Shown here: positions 27,962 through 37,871 of the stretch, one piece after another
Position numbering within the stretch: the stretch's first letter is position 1
How the letters are laid out: each line of letters begins with the position of its first letter
Assembly (NCBI GenBank): GCA_000635495.1
Contig: JFLW01000002.1
Span: forward strand, 50,721-114,720
Direction: 5' to 3'
DNA: 64,000 bases
From: Prochlorococcus sp. scB243_495K23
Lineage (GTDB): Bacteria; Cyanobacteriota; Cyanobacteriia; PCC-6307; Cyanobiaceae
Made by a program: the position numbers and the translations under genes
The notes under the pieces: generated by a model
The model's database searches: none
The model's input: the letters and a program-made list of their open reading frames with translations, nothing else
What the model was told of the DNA's origin: nothing

Positions 27962-28978
27962 ATGAATTATATAAAAGTTAAAGAGCTCTCAAAATCTTAT
28001 TCAGATATCGATGCATTAAAAAATTTATCGATGGAAATTGAAGCTGGCACATTATTCGGAATACTAGGTCCAAATGGTGCTGGCAAATCAACACTAATAA
28101 AAATACTAGCTACTTTAATAGAGCCTGATAGTGGAGAAGTTTTTATAAATAATATTAATCTGATAAAAAATTCAAGGAAAATTAGAGAATTAATTGGTTA
28201 TGTTGCCCAAGACATTGCACTTGATAAAATATTAACTGGACGAGAGCTTTTGGATTTTCAATCAGATTTATATCACATCAACAAAAATAAGAAATTTGAA
28301 AGGATAAATAAATTAATAGATCAATTAGAAATGAATGATTGGATTGATCGTAAGTGCGGCACTTATTCAGGGGGAATGAAAAGAAGAATAGATCTGGCAG
28401 CTGGACTTTTACATTTGCCCCAAGTATTAATTTTGGATGAACCTACAGTTGGTTTAGATATTGAAAGTAGAAATATTATATGGCAACTTTTGAAAGATTT
28501 GAGAAATAATGGAATGACCATTATTTTAAGTAGTCACTATCTTGATGAAATAGATAAATTGGCAGATAGATTAGTGATAATTGATGATGGAAGAGTAATA
28601 GCAAAAGGGACTCCTGCTGAGCTCAAAAATAAATTAGGAGGAGATAGAGTAACTTTGAAAGTAAGAGAATTTAGTAATCAGGAAGAAGCAAAAAATATAT
28701 GTAAAATTTTATCTTCAATAGATGGAATTAGTCAGATTATCATAAATGAAGCTCAAGGGTTCTCGATAAATTTCGTAATAGATAAGCAAAAAGATTTACT
28801 TACGAAGCTAAAAGTGGAATTGGCCTTCTCAAAGTTTGAAATTTTTTCTCTGACTCAAAGTCAGCCAAGCTTGGATGATGTATATCTTCAGGCAACCGGG
28901 AAAACATTATTGGATGCTGAAATTTCTATGGCAGGGAAAAGAGACCTAAAAAAAGAATCAAAGCAATCCATGCGATAA
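27962..28978 (+). CDS. ABC transporter ATP-binding protein, DrrA/ABC-2 type
   Basis: 338-aa ATPase from the ATG at 27962 (a TTG one codon earlier is possible). Walker A GPNGAGKST, signature YSGGMKRRIDLAAGLL, Walker B VLILDEPTVGLD and H-loop ILSSHYLDE are intact. A C-terminal domain of about 100 residues follows (EIFSLTQSQPSLDDVYLQAT), as in DrrA/CcmA-like exporters. It pairs with the ABC-2 permease 48 bp downstream. The substrate is unknown; the position after ctaB is the only hint. Confidence 0.9.
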   Translation: MNYIKVKELSKSYSDIDALKNLSMEIEAGTLFGILGPNGAGKSTLIKILATLIEPDSGEVFINNINLIKNSRKIRELIGYVAQDIALDKILTGRELLDFQSDLYHINKNKKFERINKLIDQLEMNDWIDRKCGTYSGGMKRRIDLAAGLLHLPQVLILDEPTVGLDIESRNIIWQLLKDLRNNGMTIILSSHYLDEIDKLADRLVIIDDGRVIAKGTPAELKNKLGGDRVTLKVREFSNQEEAKNICKILSSIDGISQIIINEAQGFSINFVIDKQKDLLTKLKVELAFSKFEIFSLTQSQPSLDDVYLQATGKTLLDAEISMAGKRDLKKESKQSMR

Positions 28979-29026
28979 AAAAAATTTTGGTTAACTAATT
29001 ATAATGAATACTAATTACAGCTAATT

Positions 29027-29851
29027 ATGGAATTACAACAGTATAATTTATTTTTTTTATATCAAGAAACATTTGCCTTAACAAAAAGATTATTTATTCA
29101 ATTAAAAAGAAGACCATCAACCCTTTTAGCAGGAATATTACAACCAATAATTTGGCTTTTTTTATTTGGGGCATTATTCTCTAAAGCTCCTGAAGGTTTT
29201 TTACCAGGAGTTGATTCCTATGGGAATTTTTTAGGAGCAGGACTTATTGTTTTTACTGCTTTTAGCGGAGCTCTCAACTCTGGTCTTCCTTTAATGTTTG
29301 ATAGAGAGTTTGGATTTCTTAATAGATTACTTGTGGCTCCTTTAACCAGTAGATTATCCATAGTTTTATCTTCTTTTTTTTACATAACAATCTTGAGCTT
29401 TGTTCAGAGTATTGTAATAATGATTGTTTCATACATTTTGGGTTATGGATGGCCCAACTTATATGGTTTAGGAATTGTATTTACAACACTAATTTTACTA
29501 GTTCTTTTTGTGACATCAATAAGTTTATGTTTAGCGTTTGTTTTGCCCGGGCATATTGAATTAATCGCTCTTATATTCGTAATAAATTTACCTCTTCTAT
29601 TTGCGAGTACTGCTTTAGCGCCAATCTCTTTTATGCCAAATTGGTTGGGATGGTTAGCTTCATTAAATCCATTAACTTTTGCTATTGAACCTATTAGGAC
29701 TGCCTATACACAAACTATGGATTTGGAATTAGTGGCTTTACATGCCCCATATGGTGATTTAACTTGTAAGAGTTGTATCTCAATTTTATTTTCTTTAACA
29801 GTTTTTTCCTTGATTATTATAAGGCCTCTGTTAAATAGAAAGTTAAATTAG
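29027..29851 (+). CDS. ABC-2 type transporter permease
   Basis: 274-aa membrane protein with about six helices. The ABC-2 features are an N-terminal amphipathic segment (FALTKRLFIQLKRRPSTLLA), the helix QPIIWLFLFGALF, the PLMFDREFGFLNRLLVAP block, and the C-terminal WLGWLASLNPLTFAIEPIRT motif. It is the partner of the ATPase just upstream. The pair is an exporter of unknown substrate. Confidence 0.9.
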   Translation: MELQQYNLFFLYQETFALTKRLFIQLKRRPSTLLAGILQPIIWLFLFGALFSKAPEGFLPGVDSYGNFLGAGLIVFTAFSGALNSGLPLMFDREFGFLNRLLVAPLTSRLSIVLSSFFYITILSFVQSIVIMIVSYILGYGWPNLYGLGIVFTTLILLVLFVTSISLCLAFVLPGHIELIALIFVINLPLLFASTALAPISFMPNWLGWLASLNPLTFAIEPIRTAYTQTMDLELVALHAPYGDLTCKSCISILFSLTVFSLIIIRPLLNRKLN

Positions 29852-29858
29852 AAATTTT

Positions 29859-30290
29859 ATGCTTTTAAAAAATCATTTAATAGAAGTTTTTAAAAAAGCC
29901 TCTTTAGAAAATAATTTTTTGCTTAAAGAAAATGTTGTTCTTAAGTGGGTCCATAGATTTGGGATTGATTCATTAAATGATTTATTAATCCATAGTTCAC
30001 TACAAAAAGAAAATCAGCTTGAAGAAGAAAATCAAGAACAGATCTCTTTAATTGATGAAGTGCATGAAGAAAATCAAGAACAAATTAAGCTTGAATTATC
30101 AAAAACTTTTGAAAATATTGAAGAAACAAAGTGGGAATCAAATGGCCTAGAAACTACTAGCAGCAATGAAGTATCTAGCAAAAATCAAAATTTTCATAAA
30201 ATAAATCAGTTTACTGAAACCCCAAAATTACCCCTACCTTATATTAAAAATTTAAGAAAGTGGATTAACAACGATAAAAAAGCTAGTTAG
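29859..30290 (+). CDS. Conserved hypothetical protein (143 aa)
   Basis: Soluble acidic protein. The N-terminal 45 residues (VFKKASLENNFLLKENVVLK, WVHRFGIDSLNDLL) look folded and helical. The middle is low-complexity and Glu/Gln-rich with a short duplicated EENQEQI element about 17 residues apart, and the C-terminus is basic (LPYIKNLRKWINNDKKAS). No family recognised. It follows the ABC permease by 7 bp, so it may be co-transcribed. Confidence 0.6.
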   Translation: MLLKNHLIEVFKKASLENNFLLKENVVLKWVHRFGIDSLNDLLIHSSLQKENQLEEENQEQISLIDEVHEENQEQIKLELSKTFENIEETKWESNGLETTSSNEVSSKNQNFHKINQFTETPKLPLPYIKNLRKWINNDKKAS

Positions 30291-30297
30291 CTTTTAC
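30276..30297 (-). terminator. Short hairpin across the stops of the 143-aa gene and groEL
   Basis: AAAAGCT (30278-30284), loop AGTT, AGCTTTT (30289-30295). Read on the minus strand the hairpin is followed by a run of T, so it may end groEL transcripts. The stem is only 7 bp and both stop codons lie in it, so this is tentative. Confidence 0.35.
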
Positions 30298-32015
30298 ATC
30301 ATACCCGGCATTCCCATGCCACCCATTCCCGGCATTCCCATGCCACCCATTCCCGGCATTCCCATGCCACCCATTCCCGGCATTCCCATGCCACCCATTC
30401 CTCCCATGGGATCTCCACCTGGTCCTCCAGGGGCTGCGGCTTCAGGCTCTGGAATATCAGCCATCGCAACTTCTGTTGTGAGGAGCATAGCTGCAATAGA
30501 TACTGAATCTTGAAGAGCTAATCTTATTACTTTGGTTGGATCTAATATTCCTGAATCTTTTAAATCCTCATATTTTCCTGAATTAGCATTAAAGCCTTTG
30601 TTAAGTCTTTTAATTTCAGCGACAACTACATCTCCATTAAAACCAGCATTTTTTGCTATTTGTTTGGTGGGTTCCAAAAGGGCTTCTTTGACTATATTTA
30701 TCCCTGTCCTTAAATCATCTGAAGATGTTTCACTTAAATTTAAAAGGTCATCTGATATTTCAATTAAAGTTTGTCCTCCTCCAGAGACAACACCCTCTTC
30801 AATAGCAGCTTTCGTAGCATTAAGGGAATCTTCGATTCTCAACTTTTTATACTTCATCTCTGTTTCTGTGGCAGCTCCTACTTTGATAAGAGCTACTCCT
30901 CCAGCTAGTTTGGCTATCCTTTCATTGATTTTATCTTGATCATACTCAGATTCAGTTATATTAACTTCTCTCTTTAATTTCTCTACTCTCTCTTTAACTA
31001 AATCTTTAGTGTCTTCGTAGGCAACAATTGTAGTTTTGTCCTTTGTGATAGTTATTTTTTTTGCTTTACCTAAATCATTAATCGACACTTTATCAAGTGT
31101 CATCGATTTATCTTCGCTAATTAACTTAGCCCCTGTAAGAATTGCAATATCTTCGAGGGCAGCTTTTCTTCTCTCACCAAATAACGGAGCCCTTACGGAA
31201 GCAACATTTAAAACCCCACTATTCTTATTTAAAACCAGAGTAGTTAAAGCCTCTCCTTCGATATCTTCAGCAAGAATTAGAAAAGGTGAGCCTGACTTCT
31301 GAATTTCTTCAAGTATTGGAACTAGATCAACTAAAGTTGAGACTTTTTGATCAGTTATTAATATTTTAGGATTTTCAAGTTCACAAACTTGTCTTTCTTG
31401 GTCTGTTACAAAATACGGAGAACTATAACCTCTATCAAAAGACATACCTTCAGTTATATCTAATTCAGTTTCTAATGATTGCGATTCTTCGACAGTTATT
31501 ACACCATCTGAAGTAACAATATCCATTGCTTTCGAAATTATAGATCCAATTTCTTCATCACCTCCAGCACTAACTGTTGCAACTTTTTGGATGTCAGAAC
31601 CACTTAATGAAATACTTTTGGAACTTAATTTTTCTAAGACAAAAGATAGGCCTGCCTCCATACCTTTTTTTAACTCCATAGGGTTTGCGCCGGAAGCAAT
31701 ATTTTTCAATCCCTCCTGCACCATCTTCTGAGTCAAAATGGTTGCTGTTGTTGTTCCATCACCAGCACTCTCTTTTGTCTTGGATGCAACTTGTTCTATT
31801 AATTTTGCACCTAAATTAGAGATAGGGTTTTCAATCTCGATCTCTTTAGCAACTGTAGATCCATCTCTTACTATATCTGGCGAACCAAATTTCCTCTCTA
31901 TGACAACGTTTTTTGCTTTTGGCCCAATAGTAACCTTTACTGCATTAGCTACGAAATTCACACCTTTTTCTAGCGCTTCTCTTGACTCATTAGAAAAACT
32001 TAACTGTTTGGCCAT
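30294..32015 (-). CDS. groEL: Chaperonin GroEL (second copy type, no adjacent groES)
   Basis: 573-aa 60-kDa chaperonin that folds proteins with ATP. Seen: [20 protein letters not shown], the ATP motif [40 protein letters not shown], and [14 protein letters not shown]. No groES precedes it and no CIRCE palindrome was seen upstream, so it is probably the groEL2-type gene that cyanobacteria carry besides groESL. The C-terminal tail is an extended Gly/Met repeat (MGGMGMPG units) encoded by four identical 24-bp copies. Confidence 0.93.
   Translation of the reverse strand: MAKQLSFSNESREALEKGVNFVANAVKVTIGPKAKNVVIERKFGSPDIVRDGSTVAKEIEIENPISNLGAKLIEQVASKTKESAGDGTTTATILTQKMVQEGLKNIASGANPMELKKGMEAGLSFVLEKLSSKSISLSGSDIQKVATVSAGGDEEIGSIISKAMDIVTSDGVITVEESQSLETELDITEGMSFDRGYSSPYFVTDQERQVCELENPKILITDQKVSTLVDLVPILEEIQKSGSPFLILAEDIEGEALTTLVLNKNSGVLNVASVRAPLFGERRKAALEDIAILTGAKLISEDKSMTLDKVSINDLGKAKKITITKDKTTIVAYEDTKDLVKERVEKLKREVNITESEYDQDKINERIAKLAGGVALIKVGAATETEMKYKKLRIEDSLNATKAAIEEGVVSGGGQTLIEISDDLLNLSETSSDDLRTGINIVKEALLEPTKQIAKNAGFNGDVVVAEIKRLNKGFNANSGKYEDLKDSGILDPTKVIRLALQDSVSIAAMLLTTEVAMADIPEPEAAAPGGPGGDPMGGMGGMGMPGMGGMGMPGMGGMGMPGMGGMGMPGMM
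30304..30399 (-). repeat. Four identical 24-bp repeats encoding the GroEL Gly/Met tail
   Basis: Copies start at 30304, 30328, 30352 and 30376 and are identical in DNA (unit CCCGGCATTCCCATGCC + ACCCATT on the plus strand). Each encodes eight residues of the GGM-type tail. The period is a multiple of three, so slippage would lengthen or shorten the tail without breaking the frame. Confidence 0.95.
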
Positions 32016-32147
32016 GTTTACTCGATCTTTATTCCTATTCTAATTTCCCATAGAATCATTTTTAAGGGATATTTAATTAAGTGGGGAAAGCCGAATTTCT
32101 TTTTAATAAGACATACAAATTAACTCAAATAAGAGTATCTTTAAGTT

Positions 32148-32327
32148 ATGGAAGAAACAAATAATCTTATTTTTACTCTTACCGCAATCCTCGCGATTGC
32201 TATGACACTAATATACTTTCCTTTAAGATTTTTCTTGACATTAACTGCTAGAAGTCGAAGACTAAAACTTTTACAAAAAATTAGAAGGTTAAGAGATGAA
32301 TTGGGCCAGCCTTACGAAAGTACATAA
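32148..32327 (+). CDS. Small membrane protein, conserved-type (59 aa)
   Basis: ATG start, MEETNNLIFTLTAILAIAMT, one hydrophobic helix of about 20 residues, then a basic stretch (RSRRLKLLQKIRRLRDELG). This is a plausible single-pass protein with its C-terminus in the cytoplasm. It sits between groEL (divergent, 132 bp) and fabG (convergent, stops abutting). Function unknown. The clean codon structure supports it as real. Confidence 0.6.
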   Translation: MEETNNLIFTLTAILAIAMTLIYFPLRFFLTLTARSRRLKLLQKIRRLRDELGQPYEST

Positions 32328-33077
32328 TTAAATACTCATACCTCCGTCTATACTGATTGTCTGACCTGTAATGTACCTTCCTGCATCACTTGAAACTAAG
32401 AATGAAACTAAGTTTGCAATTTGAGTACAACTTCCTAATTTCCCTAAAGGGATAACTTTAAGTATCTCTTCAGTATTAAGTTTTTCAGTCATTTCTGTTT
32501 CTATAAAGCCTGGAGCTATTGCATTTACGTTTATACCTCTAGAAGCAAATTCTTTAGCGCAAGTTTTGGTGAATCCAATAACGCCAGCTTTGGCTGCAGA
32601 ATAATTTGCTTGACCAGGATTACCAATTATTCCAACAACAGATGAAATATTTACGATACTACCGCTTCTTTTTTTCATCATAAATTTTGAAGCATATTTT
32701 GTACAAAGAAAAACCCCTTTTAAGTTTGTATTTAATACATCATCCCATTGTTCCGATTTCATTCTCATCAATAGTCCATCTCGAGTAATACCAGCATTGT
32801 TAATAAGAATATCAATGGAGCCATTAATTTTTATGATTTCTTCAAAAGCTGAACTGACAGAATCCTCTTTTGAAACATCGAATTTTAATTTATGAGCTTT
32901 ACCTCCTGAATTTTTTATTGAATTTACAACTTCTTCAGCTTTTTCATCAGAAGAAGAGTAATTAATAAAAACTTCTGCTCCAAAGCGACTTAGTTCTAAA
33001 GCAATTTCTTTACCAATTCCTCTGCTAGCTCCTGTGATTAAAGCAACTTTGCCTGATAATGAATCTGTATTGGACAT
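32328..33077 (-). CDS. fabG: 3-oxoacyl-[acyl-carrier-protein] reductase FabG
   Basis: Type II fatty acid synthesis, NADPH reduction of beta-ketoacyl-ACP. 249-aa SDR with TGASRGIGKEIAL (cofactor), INNAGITRDGLLMRM, the catalytic Ser in NISSVVGIIGN, the YSAAKAG YxxxK motif, and the C-terminal GQTISIDGGMSI. Family features and length are typical. It is divergent from ispD. Confidence 0.93.
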   Translation of the reverse strand: MSNTDSLSGKVALITGASRGIGKEIALELSRFGAEVFINYSSSDEKAEEVVNSIKNSGGKAHKLKFDVSKEDSVSSAFEEIIKINGSIDILINNAGITRDGLLMRMKSEQWDDVLNTNLKGVFLCTKYASKFMMKKRSGSIVNISSVVGIIGNPGQANYSAAKAGVIGFTKTCAKEFASRGINVNAIAPGFIETEMTEKLNTEEILKVIPLGKLGSCTQIANLVSFLVSSDAGRYITGQTISIDGGMSI

Positions 33078-33169
33078 TATGAAATTTTATAATTTTCAAT
33101 CGTAGTACTATTTGTGTAAAGATATTGCTTTTATTTATAATTGTCTAGAAAATATTAAGACCTTCTATT

Positions 33170-33841
33170 GTGCACTTTTTAATACCAGCTGCAGGGAGCG
33201 GTAGCAGAATGAAAGCTGGAAAAAATAAATTACTTATTGATTTAGAGGGAGAGTCTTTGATTTATTGGACACTTAAATCTGTATTTTCTGCGAGCTCAAC
33301 AAATTGGGTTGGAATAATTGGTCAACCGAAAGATAAAAATTTATTATTAAATTCAACAAAGGATTTTGCCCATAAAGTTCATTGGATTAATGGTGGTGAC
33401 ACCAGACAGCAGTCAGTTTTTAATGGTTTAAAAGCGCTGCCAAAAGATGCTGAAAAAGTTTTAATACATGATGGTGCTAGATGTCTAATTAATCCTGAAT
33501 TGATAGACCTTTGTGCCAAGCAATTAGATGAAAATGAAGCAGTAATTTTGGCTACTAAGGTAACTGACACAATAAAGATTGTTGATAATGAAGGTTTTAT
33601 TAAAGAAACACCAGATAGAAATTATTTATGGGCAGCACAAACTCCTCAGGGCTTTTTAGTAGATAGATTAAAAAAAGCTCATAAGATGGCAATTGATAAA
33701 AACTGGAATGTCACAGATGATGCCTCACTATTCGAAATGCTTAATTGGAAAGTGAAGATTATTGAAGGAACTTATTCAAATATAAAAATTACATCCCCTA
33801 TTGATTTGAAAATAGCAAAACTTTTTGTGAAGAACCCCTAG
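33170..33841 (+). CDS. ispD: 2-C-methyl-D-erythritol 4-phosphate cytidylyltransferase IspD
   Basis: Third step of the MEP isoprenoid pathway, needed for chlorophyll side chains, carotenoids and quinones. 223 aa, GTG start. Seen: [16 protein letters not shown] (CTP loop), [24 protein letters not shown], and [10 protein letters not shown]. It converges on the LD-carboxypeptidase gene with the coding regions abutting. Confidence 0.94.
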   Translation: MHFLIPAAGSGSRMKAGKNKLLIDLEGESLIYWTLKSVFSASSTNWVGIIGQPKDKNLLLNSTKDFAHKVHWINGGDTRQQSVFNGLKALPKDAEKVLIHDGARCLINPELIDLCAKQLDENEAVILATKVTDTIKIVDNEGFIKETPDRNYLWAAQTPQGFLVDRLKKAHKMAIDKNWNVTDDASLFEMLNWKVKIIEGTYSNIKITSPIDLKIAKLFVKNP

Positions 33842-34711
33842 TTAAAAAGGTGAATCGATACTAAGAATGCCATCATCACCATTTAAGGTGGCTTCGTATC
33901 CTAAAGGAATGCAAGCATTTCCCGATCTGTGGCCTATTGGGAGGTCAAAAAGAATAGGAAAATCAAACTCTTGGAGTCTTTCAAAAATGCATTTTTTTAG
34001 TAAATCTTTCCATTCAAGGTCGCAGGAATCATTAGAAAAACTTCCGAATCCAATGCCAGCAATTTCAGAAAGTGATTTAGTCATTCTGAGGTAAGTCAAC
34101 ATGCGATCAATTTTATAAATATCTTCATTAATATCTTCAAAAATTATTATTTTTCCTTTGCAATCTGGGAAGTGATCAGTACCAATTAAAAAAGTAGCAA
34201 TAGTTAAGTTAGAAACGATAATTTCTCCTTTAGCTTTCCCACCTCTTAAAGGAATTCCTCGTATGTCCGCAACATATCCCTCAAAAAGTAAATTTCTTAA
34301 TCTTTCAAGACTCCACTCTGGCTCTTTGAAAAGGCCAGTAACCATGGGCCCATGAATAGAACCTATAAATCCTTGAGAATATTTAGATAGTAGTAAAGAA
34401 CATGTATCTGAGAATCCAAGCATTAAACCATGCTGCCAAGAAGGGTTTTTTTCTAATAGTCTTGCTGAACCCCAACCTCCTTTTGCAAAAATGATTAGCT
34501 TACTATTTTGTGCTTTTTCCAGTTCTTCAAATCTAGTAGAATCGTCGCCTGCAAAATAACCAAATTTTTTTGACAGGGAATTATTTTCATTAATTTCCAA
34601 GCCCCAGTTTTTTAAGATTTCTATGCCTTTTTGAAAATTTTCTTCTTCATCAATAAATGAGCTTGGAGCTAAAATATCTATTAGATCACCTTTTTGTAAT
34701 CTTGAAACCAT
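33842..34711 (-). CDS. LD-carboxypeptidase (peptidase S66)
   Basis: 289-aa serine peptidase of the LdcA/MccF family, expected to cut the terminal D-Ala from tetrapeptides in peptidoglycan recycling. Seen: FAKGGWGSARLLE, nucleophile Ser in GFSDTCSLL, catalytic Glu in IIFEDINEDIYKIDRML, and His in LPIGHRSGNACIPLG. Substrate assignment (murein versus microcin-like) is by family only. It lies 9 bp downstream of ubiA on the same strand. Confidence 0.87.
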   Translation of the reverse strand: MVSRLQKGDLIDILAPSSFIDEEENFQKGIEILKNWGLEINENNSLSKKFGYFAGDDSTRFEELEKAQNSKLIIFAKGGWGSARLLEKNPSWQHGLMLGFSDTCSLLLSKYSQGFIGSIHGPMVTGLFKEPEWSLERLRNLLFEGYVADIRGIPLRGGKAKGEIIVSNLTIATFLIGTDHFPDCKGKIIIFEDINEDIYKIDRMLTYLRMTKSLSEIAGIGFGSFSNDSCDLEWKDLLKKCIFERLQEFDFPILFDLPIGHRSGNACIPLGYEATLNGDDGILSIDSPF

Positions 34712-34720
34712 ATTTAAGAG

Positions 34721-35629
34721 TTATGAGGCAATAATAATTCCTAATAAAAGGATTCCTCCATAAATTGATTGATTTTTGAAGTGATTCCCAATATTTTTTA
34801 TTGATTGCTTTTCCTCAGGAAATACTTTTAGTATATCTCTCTGCATTAAGATTGCCGTCGTAAGCCAAATTGGCCAAAAAATAAAATCCATTTGATTAAT
34901 AAATCCGCATAATGCGAGAAAAATAGAAGTTAAAAAATAACAAATTTGAATAGTTACTCTTGTATGGTTCTGGAGGTTAACAGCGGAACTGTTTATTCCA
35001 ATTTTGATATCATATTTTTTATCTGCTAAGGCATAAATCGTGTCAAAGCCAAAAGTCCAAAAAATAGTAGCTAGCCAGCAAAACAATAAAACAATACTAT
35101 TTAAATTACCTTCATTTGCGGCCCAGGGTATTAAGACAGCAAATCCCCAGCATATGGATAAGATTAATTGAGGATATTTAAACCATCTTTTAGCAGAAGG
35201 ATAAATTAAAATAATAGGTAAAGCTAAAAAAGCGAGTGAAATCGAAAGGATCCTGCCAGGTTGAGGTAGTGACAAAGTTAAAAAGAAACTACATAAAATT
35301 AAAAAGAAAAGAATTGAATAGGCCGTTTTAAGACTGATTTTATTTGCAGCTAGAGGTCTGTTCTTTGTCCTAATAACTTTTTGATCAATTTTTTTATCCC
35401 AAATATCATTAACTACGCAACCTAAGCCACTTACTAATAGCCCTCCAAGGATTATTCTTAACAACATTAAAAATGTTGGATTTGCGCCAGGAGTTAAATA
35501 TAAACTCCACCCAGCAGGTATAAGTAAGATCATTCTTCCAGTCGGCTTATTCCACCTTAATAATTCAAAAAAAGTACTTAATCTAATTTGTCGATTTTTA
35601 TTCTGCATATACCCTATTGTATATTTCAT
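34721..35629 (-). CDS. ubiA: 4-hydroxybenzoate polyprenyltransferase (UbiA family)
   Basis: Probable plastoquinone-biosynthesis prenyltransferase, 302 aa with about eight helices. Asp motifs NDIWDKKIDQKVIRTKNRPL and ALADKKYDIKIGIN match UbiA; the N-terminal LLRWNKPTGRMILLIPAGW is diagnostic of 4-hydroxybenzoate enzymes. A second in-frame ATG at 35608 (MQNKNRQ) could be the true start. In cyanobacteria this enzyme feeds the photosynthetic plastoquinone pool. Confidence 0.9.
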   Translation of the reverse strand: MKYTIGYMQNKNRQIRLSTFFELLRWNKPTGRMILLIPAGWSLYLTPGANPTFLMLLRIILGGLLVSGLGCVVNDIWDKKIDQKVIRTKNRPLAANKISLKTAYSILFFLILCSFFLTLSLPQPGRILSISLAFLALPIILIYPSAKRWFKYPQLILSICWGFAVLIPWAANEGNLNSIVLLFCWLATIFWTFGFDTIYALADKKYDIKIGINSSAVNLQNHTRVTIQICYFLTSIFLALCGFINQMDFIFWPIWLTTAILMQRDILKVFPEEKQSIKNIGNHFKNQSIYGGILLLGIIIAS

Positions 35630-35733
35630 AACTTTAAATAATCTTACTAGGATTAAATGATTTCTATTATTTAATAATCAATGTTGGGTATATTTATTAA
35701 GGGATTAAAGATATCTGCATCTTATAAAAAGAA

Positions 35734-37329
35734 ATGATACAGAAACAAGATTTAAGATATTTTCAAGAAAAGCAAATTTTAGTAGCTTCTATAGATATTG
35801 GAACAAACTCTACACATCTCTTAGTAGCAGAAATTAATCTAGAATTAAAATCATTTTCAATAAAATTCACTGATAAATCAACCACTCGTCTAGGAGAAAG
35901 AGATGAGGAGGGAAATCTTACTGAAGAATCAATCCAAAGAGCATTAGTTACTCTCAAGCGATTTAAGGAATATTGTAAAAGTAATGGAGTAAAACAAATA
36001 GTAACAGCAGCAACAAGTGCAGTTAGGGAAGCTCCAAACGGTCAAGATTTTATTAGAAGAGTTCTTGATGAAACTGATATTCAAATAGAAATGATAAGTG
36101 GTTCTGAGGAAGCTAGATTAATTTACCTTGGTGTTCTCTCTGGGATGGCTTTTAAAGATGAGTCTTTTGTAATCATAGATATTGGAGGAGGATCTACAGA
36201 ATTAATACTTGCAGATAAAAAAGATGCTATAGCTCTAACCAGTTCAAGAATTGGTGCGGTAAGACTTAAAAATGATTTTTTAAATAAAGCGTCTATAAAT
36301 TCAGAGAGATCGAGTTTTCTAACAACTTTTATTAAAGGATCTTTAGAACCCTCTGTTCGAAAAATAAAAAGTAGATCTAAGGGAGATAAGCCTTTATCTT
36401 TGATTGCAACCAGTGGCACTGCAACCTCATTAGGAAATCTGATTTCAGATGAATTGGGAGAATCTAAACAAAAGTTGCATGGTTATAAATTTAAAAGGGA
36501 AAATTTACAAAATGTATTGGAAAAACTTCTTAAATTGCCGGTTTCGGAAATCAAGAAAATACCTTCATTAAGTGAGAGAAGAGCAGAAATAATTATTCCA
36601 GGAGCATTGATATTAAACACAGCAATGGAGATGTTGAACTTTGATGAATTAATAATAAGTGAGAGGGCGCTTCGAGAAGGTTTGGTTGTAGATTGTATGC
36701 TTCGTAAAGGGATAATTAAAAATGAGTTAAATATTCAAGGCAATATTAGAAAAACAACTATAGTTCATCAGGCCAGAAAGTTTGGAGTAGATAATACAAG
36801 AGCTGAGAAAGTTATTGATATTGCCTTTCAAATCTATGATCAGACTAAAAATATCTTTCATAGCGATAATGACCCTAAAGCTAAAGAACTTCTGTGGGCA
36901 GCTTCTAATCTTTATAATTGTGGGAAATATGTGAATGTTGATTCATATCACAAACACTCTTGGTACTTAATAAAAAATTGTGAGTTGTTGGGATATTCTG
37001 AAGCAGAAACAAATATTATTGCTTCAATTGCTAGGTACCATAGAAAGACTTTACCCAAGAAAAGACATGAGTCTTGGCAAAATTTAATATCCAAAGAAGA
37101 TAAAACATTAGTTCTTGAAATGTCATTAATCCTTAGACTAGCAGCAGCTCTTGATCAAAGACCTGACAAGGTGATCTCCTCAGTTCAAATAAAATTACAG
37201 GAAAATAATCTTACATTTCAACTTTTACCTTTGGATAGAAACCATGATCTTCTTCTTGAAAAATGGAACTTAGGATTATGCCGTAATGTAATAAAAGAAC
37301 TAAAGAATTTGGAATTAAAAGTTATTTAG
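35734..37329 (+). CDS. ppx: Exopolyphosphatase, Ppx/GppA family
   Basis: 531-aa hydrolase of polyphosphate (or ppGpp precursors). The N-terminal actin-like halves have IDIGTNSTHLLVAE, TAATSAVREAPNG, SGSEEARLIYLGV and IIDIGGGSTELIL. The C-terminal 200 residues form an HD-like helical domain (SWYLIKNCELLGY, ASIARYHRKTLPK). The length matches the long Ppx form, so polyphosphate is the more likely substrate. It overlaps the converging HTH gene by 8 bp. Confidence 0.9.
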   Translation: MIQKQDLRYFQEKQILVASIDIGTNSTHLLVAEINLELKSFSIKFTDKSTTRLGERDEEGNLTEESIQRALVTLKRFKEYCKSNGVKQIVTAATSAVREAPNGQDFIRRVLDETDIQIEMISGSEEARLIYLGVLSGMAFKDESFVIIDIGGGSTELILADKKDAIALTSSRIGAVRLKNDFLNKASINSERSSFLTTFIKGSLEPSVRKIKSRSKGDKPLSLIATSGTATSLGNLISDELGESKQKLHGYKFKRENLQNVLEKLLKLPVSEIKKIPSLSERRAEIIIPGALILNTAMEMLNFDELIISERALREGLVVDCMLRKGIIKNELNIQGNIRKTTIVHQARKFGVDNTRAEKVIDIAFQIYDQTKNIFHSDNDPKAKELLWAASNLYNCGKYVNVDSYHKHSWYLIKNCELLGYSEAETNIIASIARYHRKTLPKKRHESWQNLISKEDKTLVLEMSLILRLAAALDQRPDKVISSVQIKLQENNLTFQLLPLDRNHDLLLEKWNLGLCRNVIKELKNLELKVI

Positions 37330-37816
37330 TTTTTTTAATAAGTTCTTGTTTTGGAGTTTGATTCTGAGAAGAATCTGAAAATAAATTGAAAATTAAGGAC
37401 GAGGCGATTAGTCCGAGAAAGCCTGAAATTAAAATAAATATTAGGAATCCTAGTGGATTAAAATTCTTAGATTGCCTAGATTTATAATTTTTTTTGGAAA
37501 CTTCTTCAACTATTTCTTCAATTTTCACTTCTTTGCTCTCTGTCTTGAATTCATCCATTAAAAACTCTGTATCAAGTTTTAGCTTCTGTGAAATCCGTCT
37601 AATCATTGCTTTGATAAATACTTTTTCAGGTAGTTTTTCTTCATTACCTTCCTCTATGGCTTCAAGTTGATGAGCTCCAATTTTTAAATCAGAAGCCAAT
37701 TCTTCAATTGATTGATTTTTACTTAACCTAGCCTCTTTAATGAAATTTCCTATTCTCTTTAAAGAGGAATCTCCCCCTTTATTGTTGATTCCCGAAACAG
37801 ATTTTATTTCTTTCAA
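37322..37816 (-). CDS. RodZ-like helix-turn-helix membrane protein
   Basis: 164 aa. Residues 20-85 form a RodZ-type HTH (IGNFIKEARLSKNQSIEELA, DLKIGAHQLEAIEEGNEEKL). A basic linker and one membrane helix (FLIFILISGFLGLIASSLIF) lead to a very short outer tail. RodZ links MreB to the cell envelope; this version lacks a sizeable periplasmic domain, so it could be a reduced RodZ or another HTH_25 protein. Confidence 0.75.
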   Translation of the reverse strand: MKEIKSVSGINNKGGDSSLKRIGNFIKEARLSKNQSIEELASDLKIGAHQLEAIEEGNEEKLPEKVFIKAMIRRISQKLKLDTEFLMDEFKTESKEVKIEEIVEEVSKKNYKSRQSKNFNPLGFLIFILISGFLGLIASSLIFNLFSDSSQNQTPKQELIKKTK

Positions 37817-37871
37817 AGCAAATAAATTTTTACTAATTATAGTAATTAATATTTTTCTATCAACTTTAAGA

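Noticed and set aside
30299..30513. Plus- and minus-strand ORFs rich in Pro/Trp repeats across the groEL 3' end
   Set aside because: They are shadow frames of the GroEL Gly/Met repeat; the DNA unit repeats in every frame.
32016..32147. CIRCE (HrcA) operator upstream of groEL
   Set aside because: No TTAGCACTC-N9-GAGTGCTAA-type inverted repeat is present in the 132 bp before the start.
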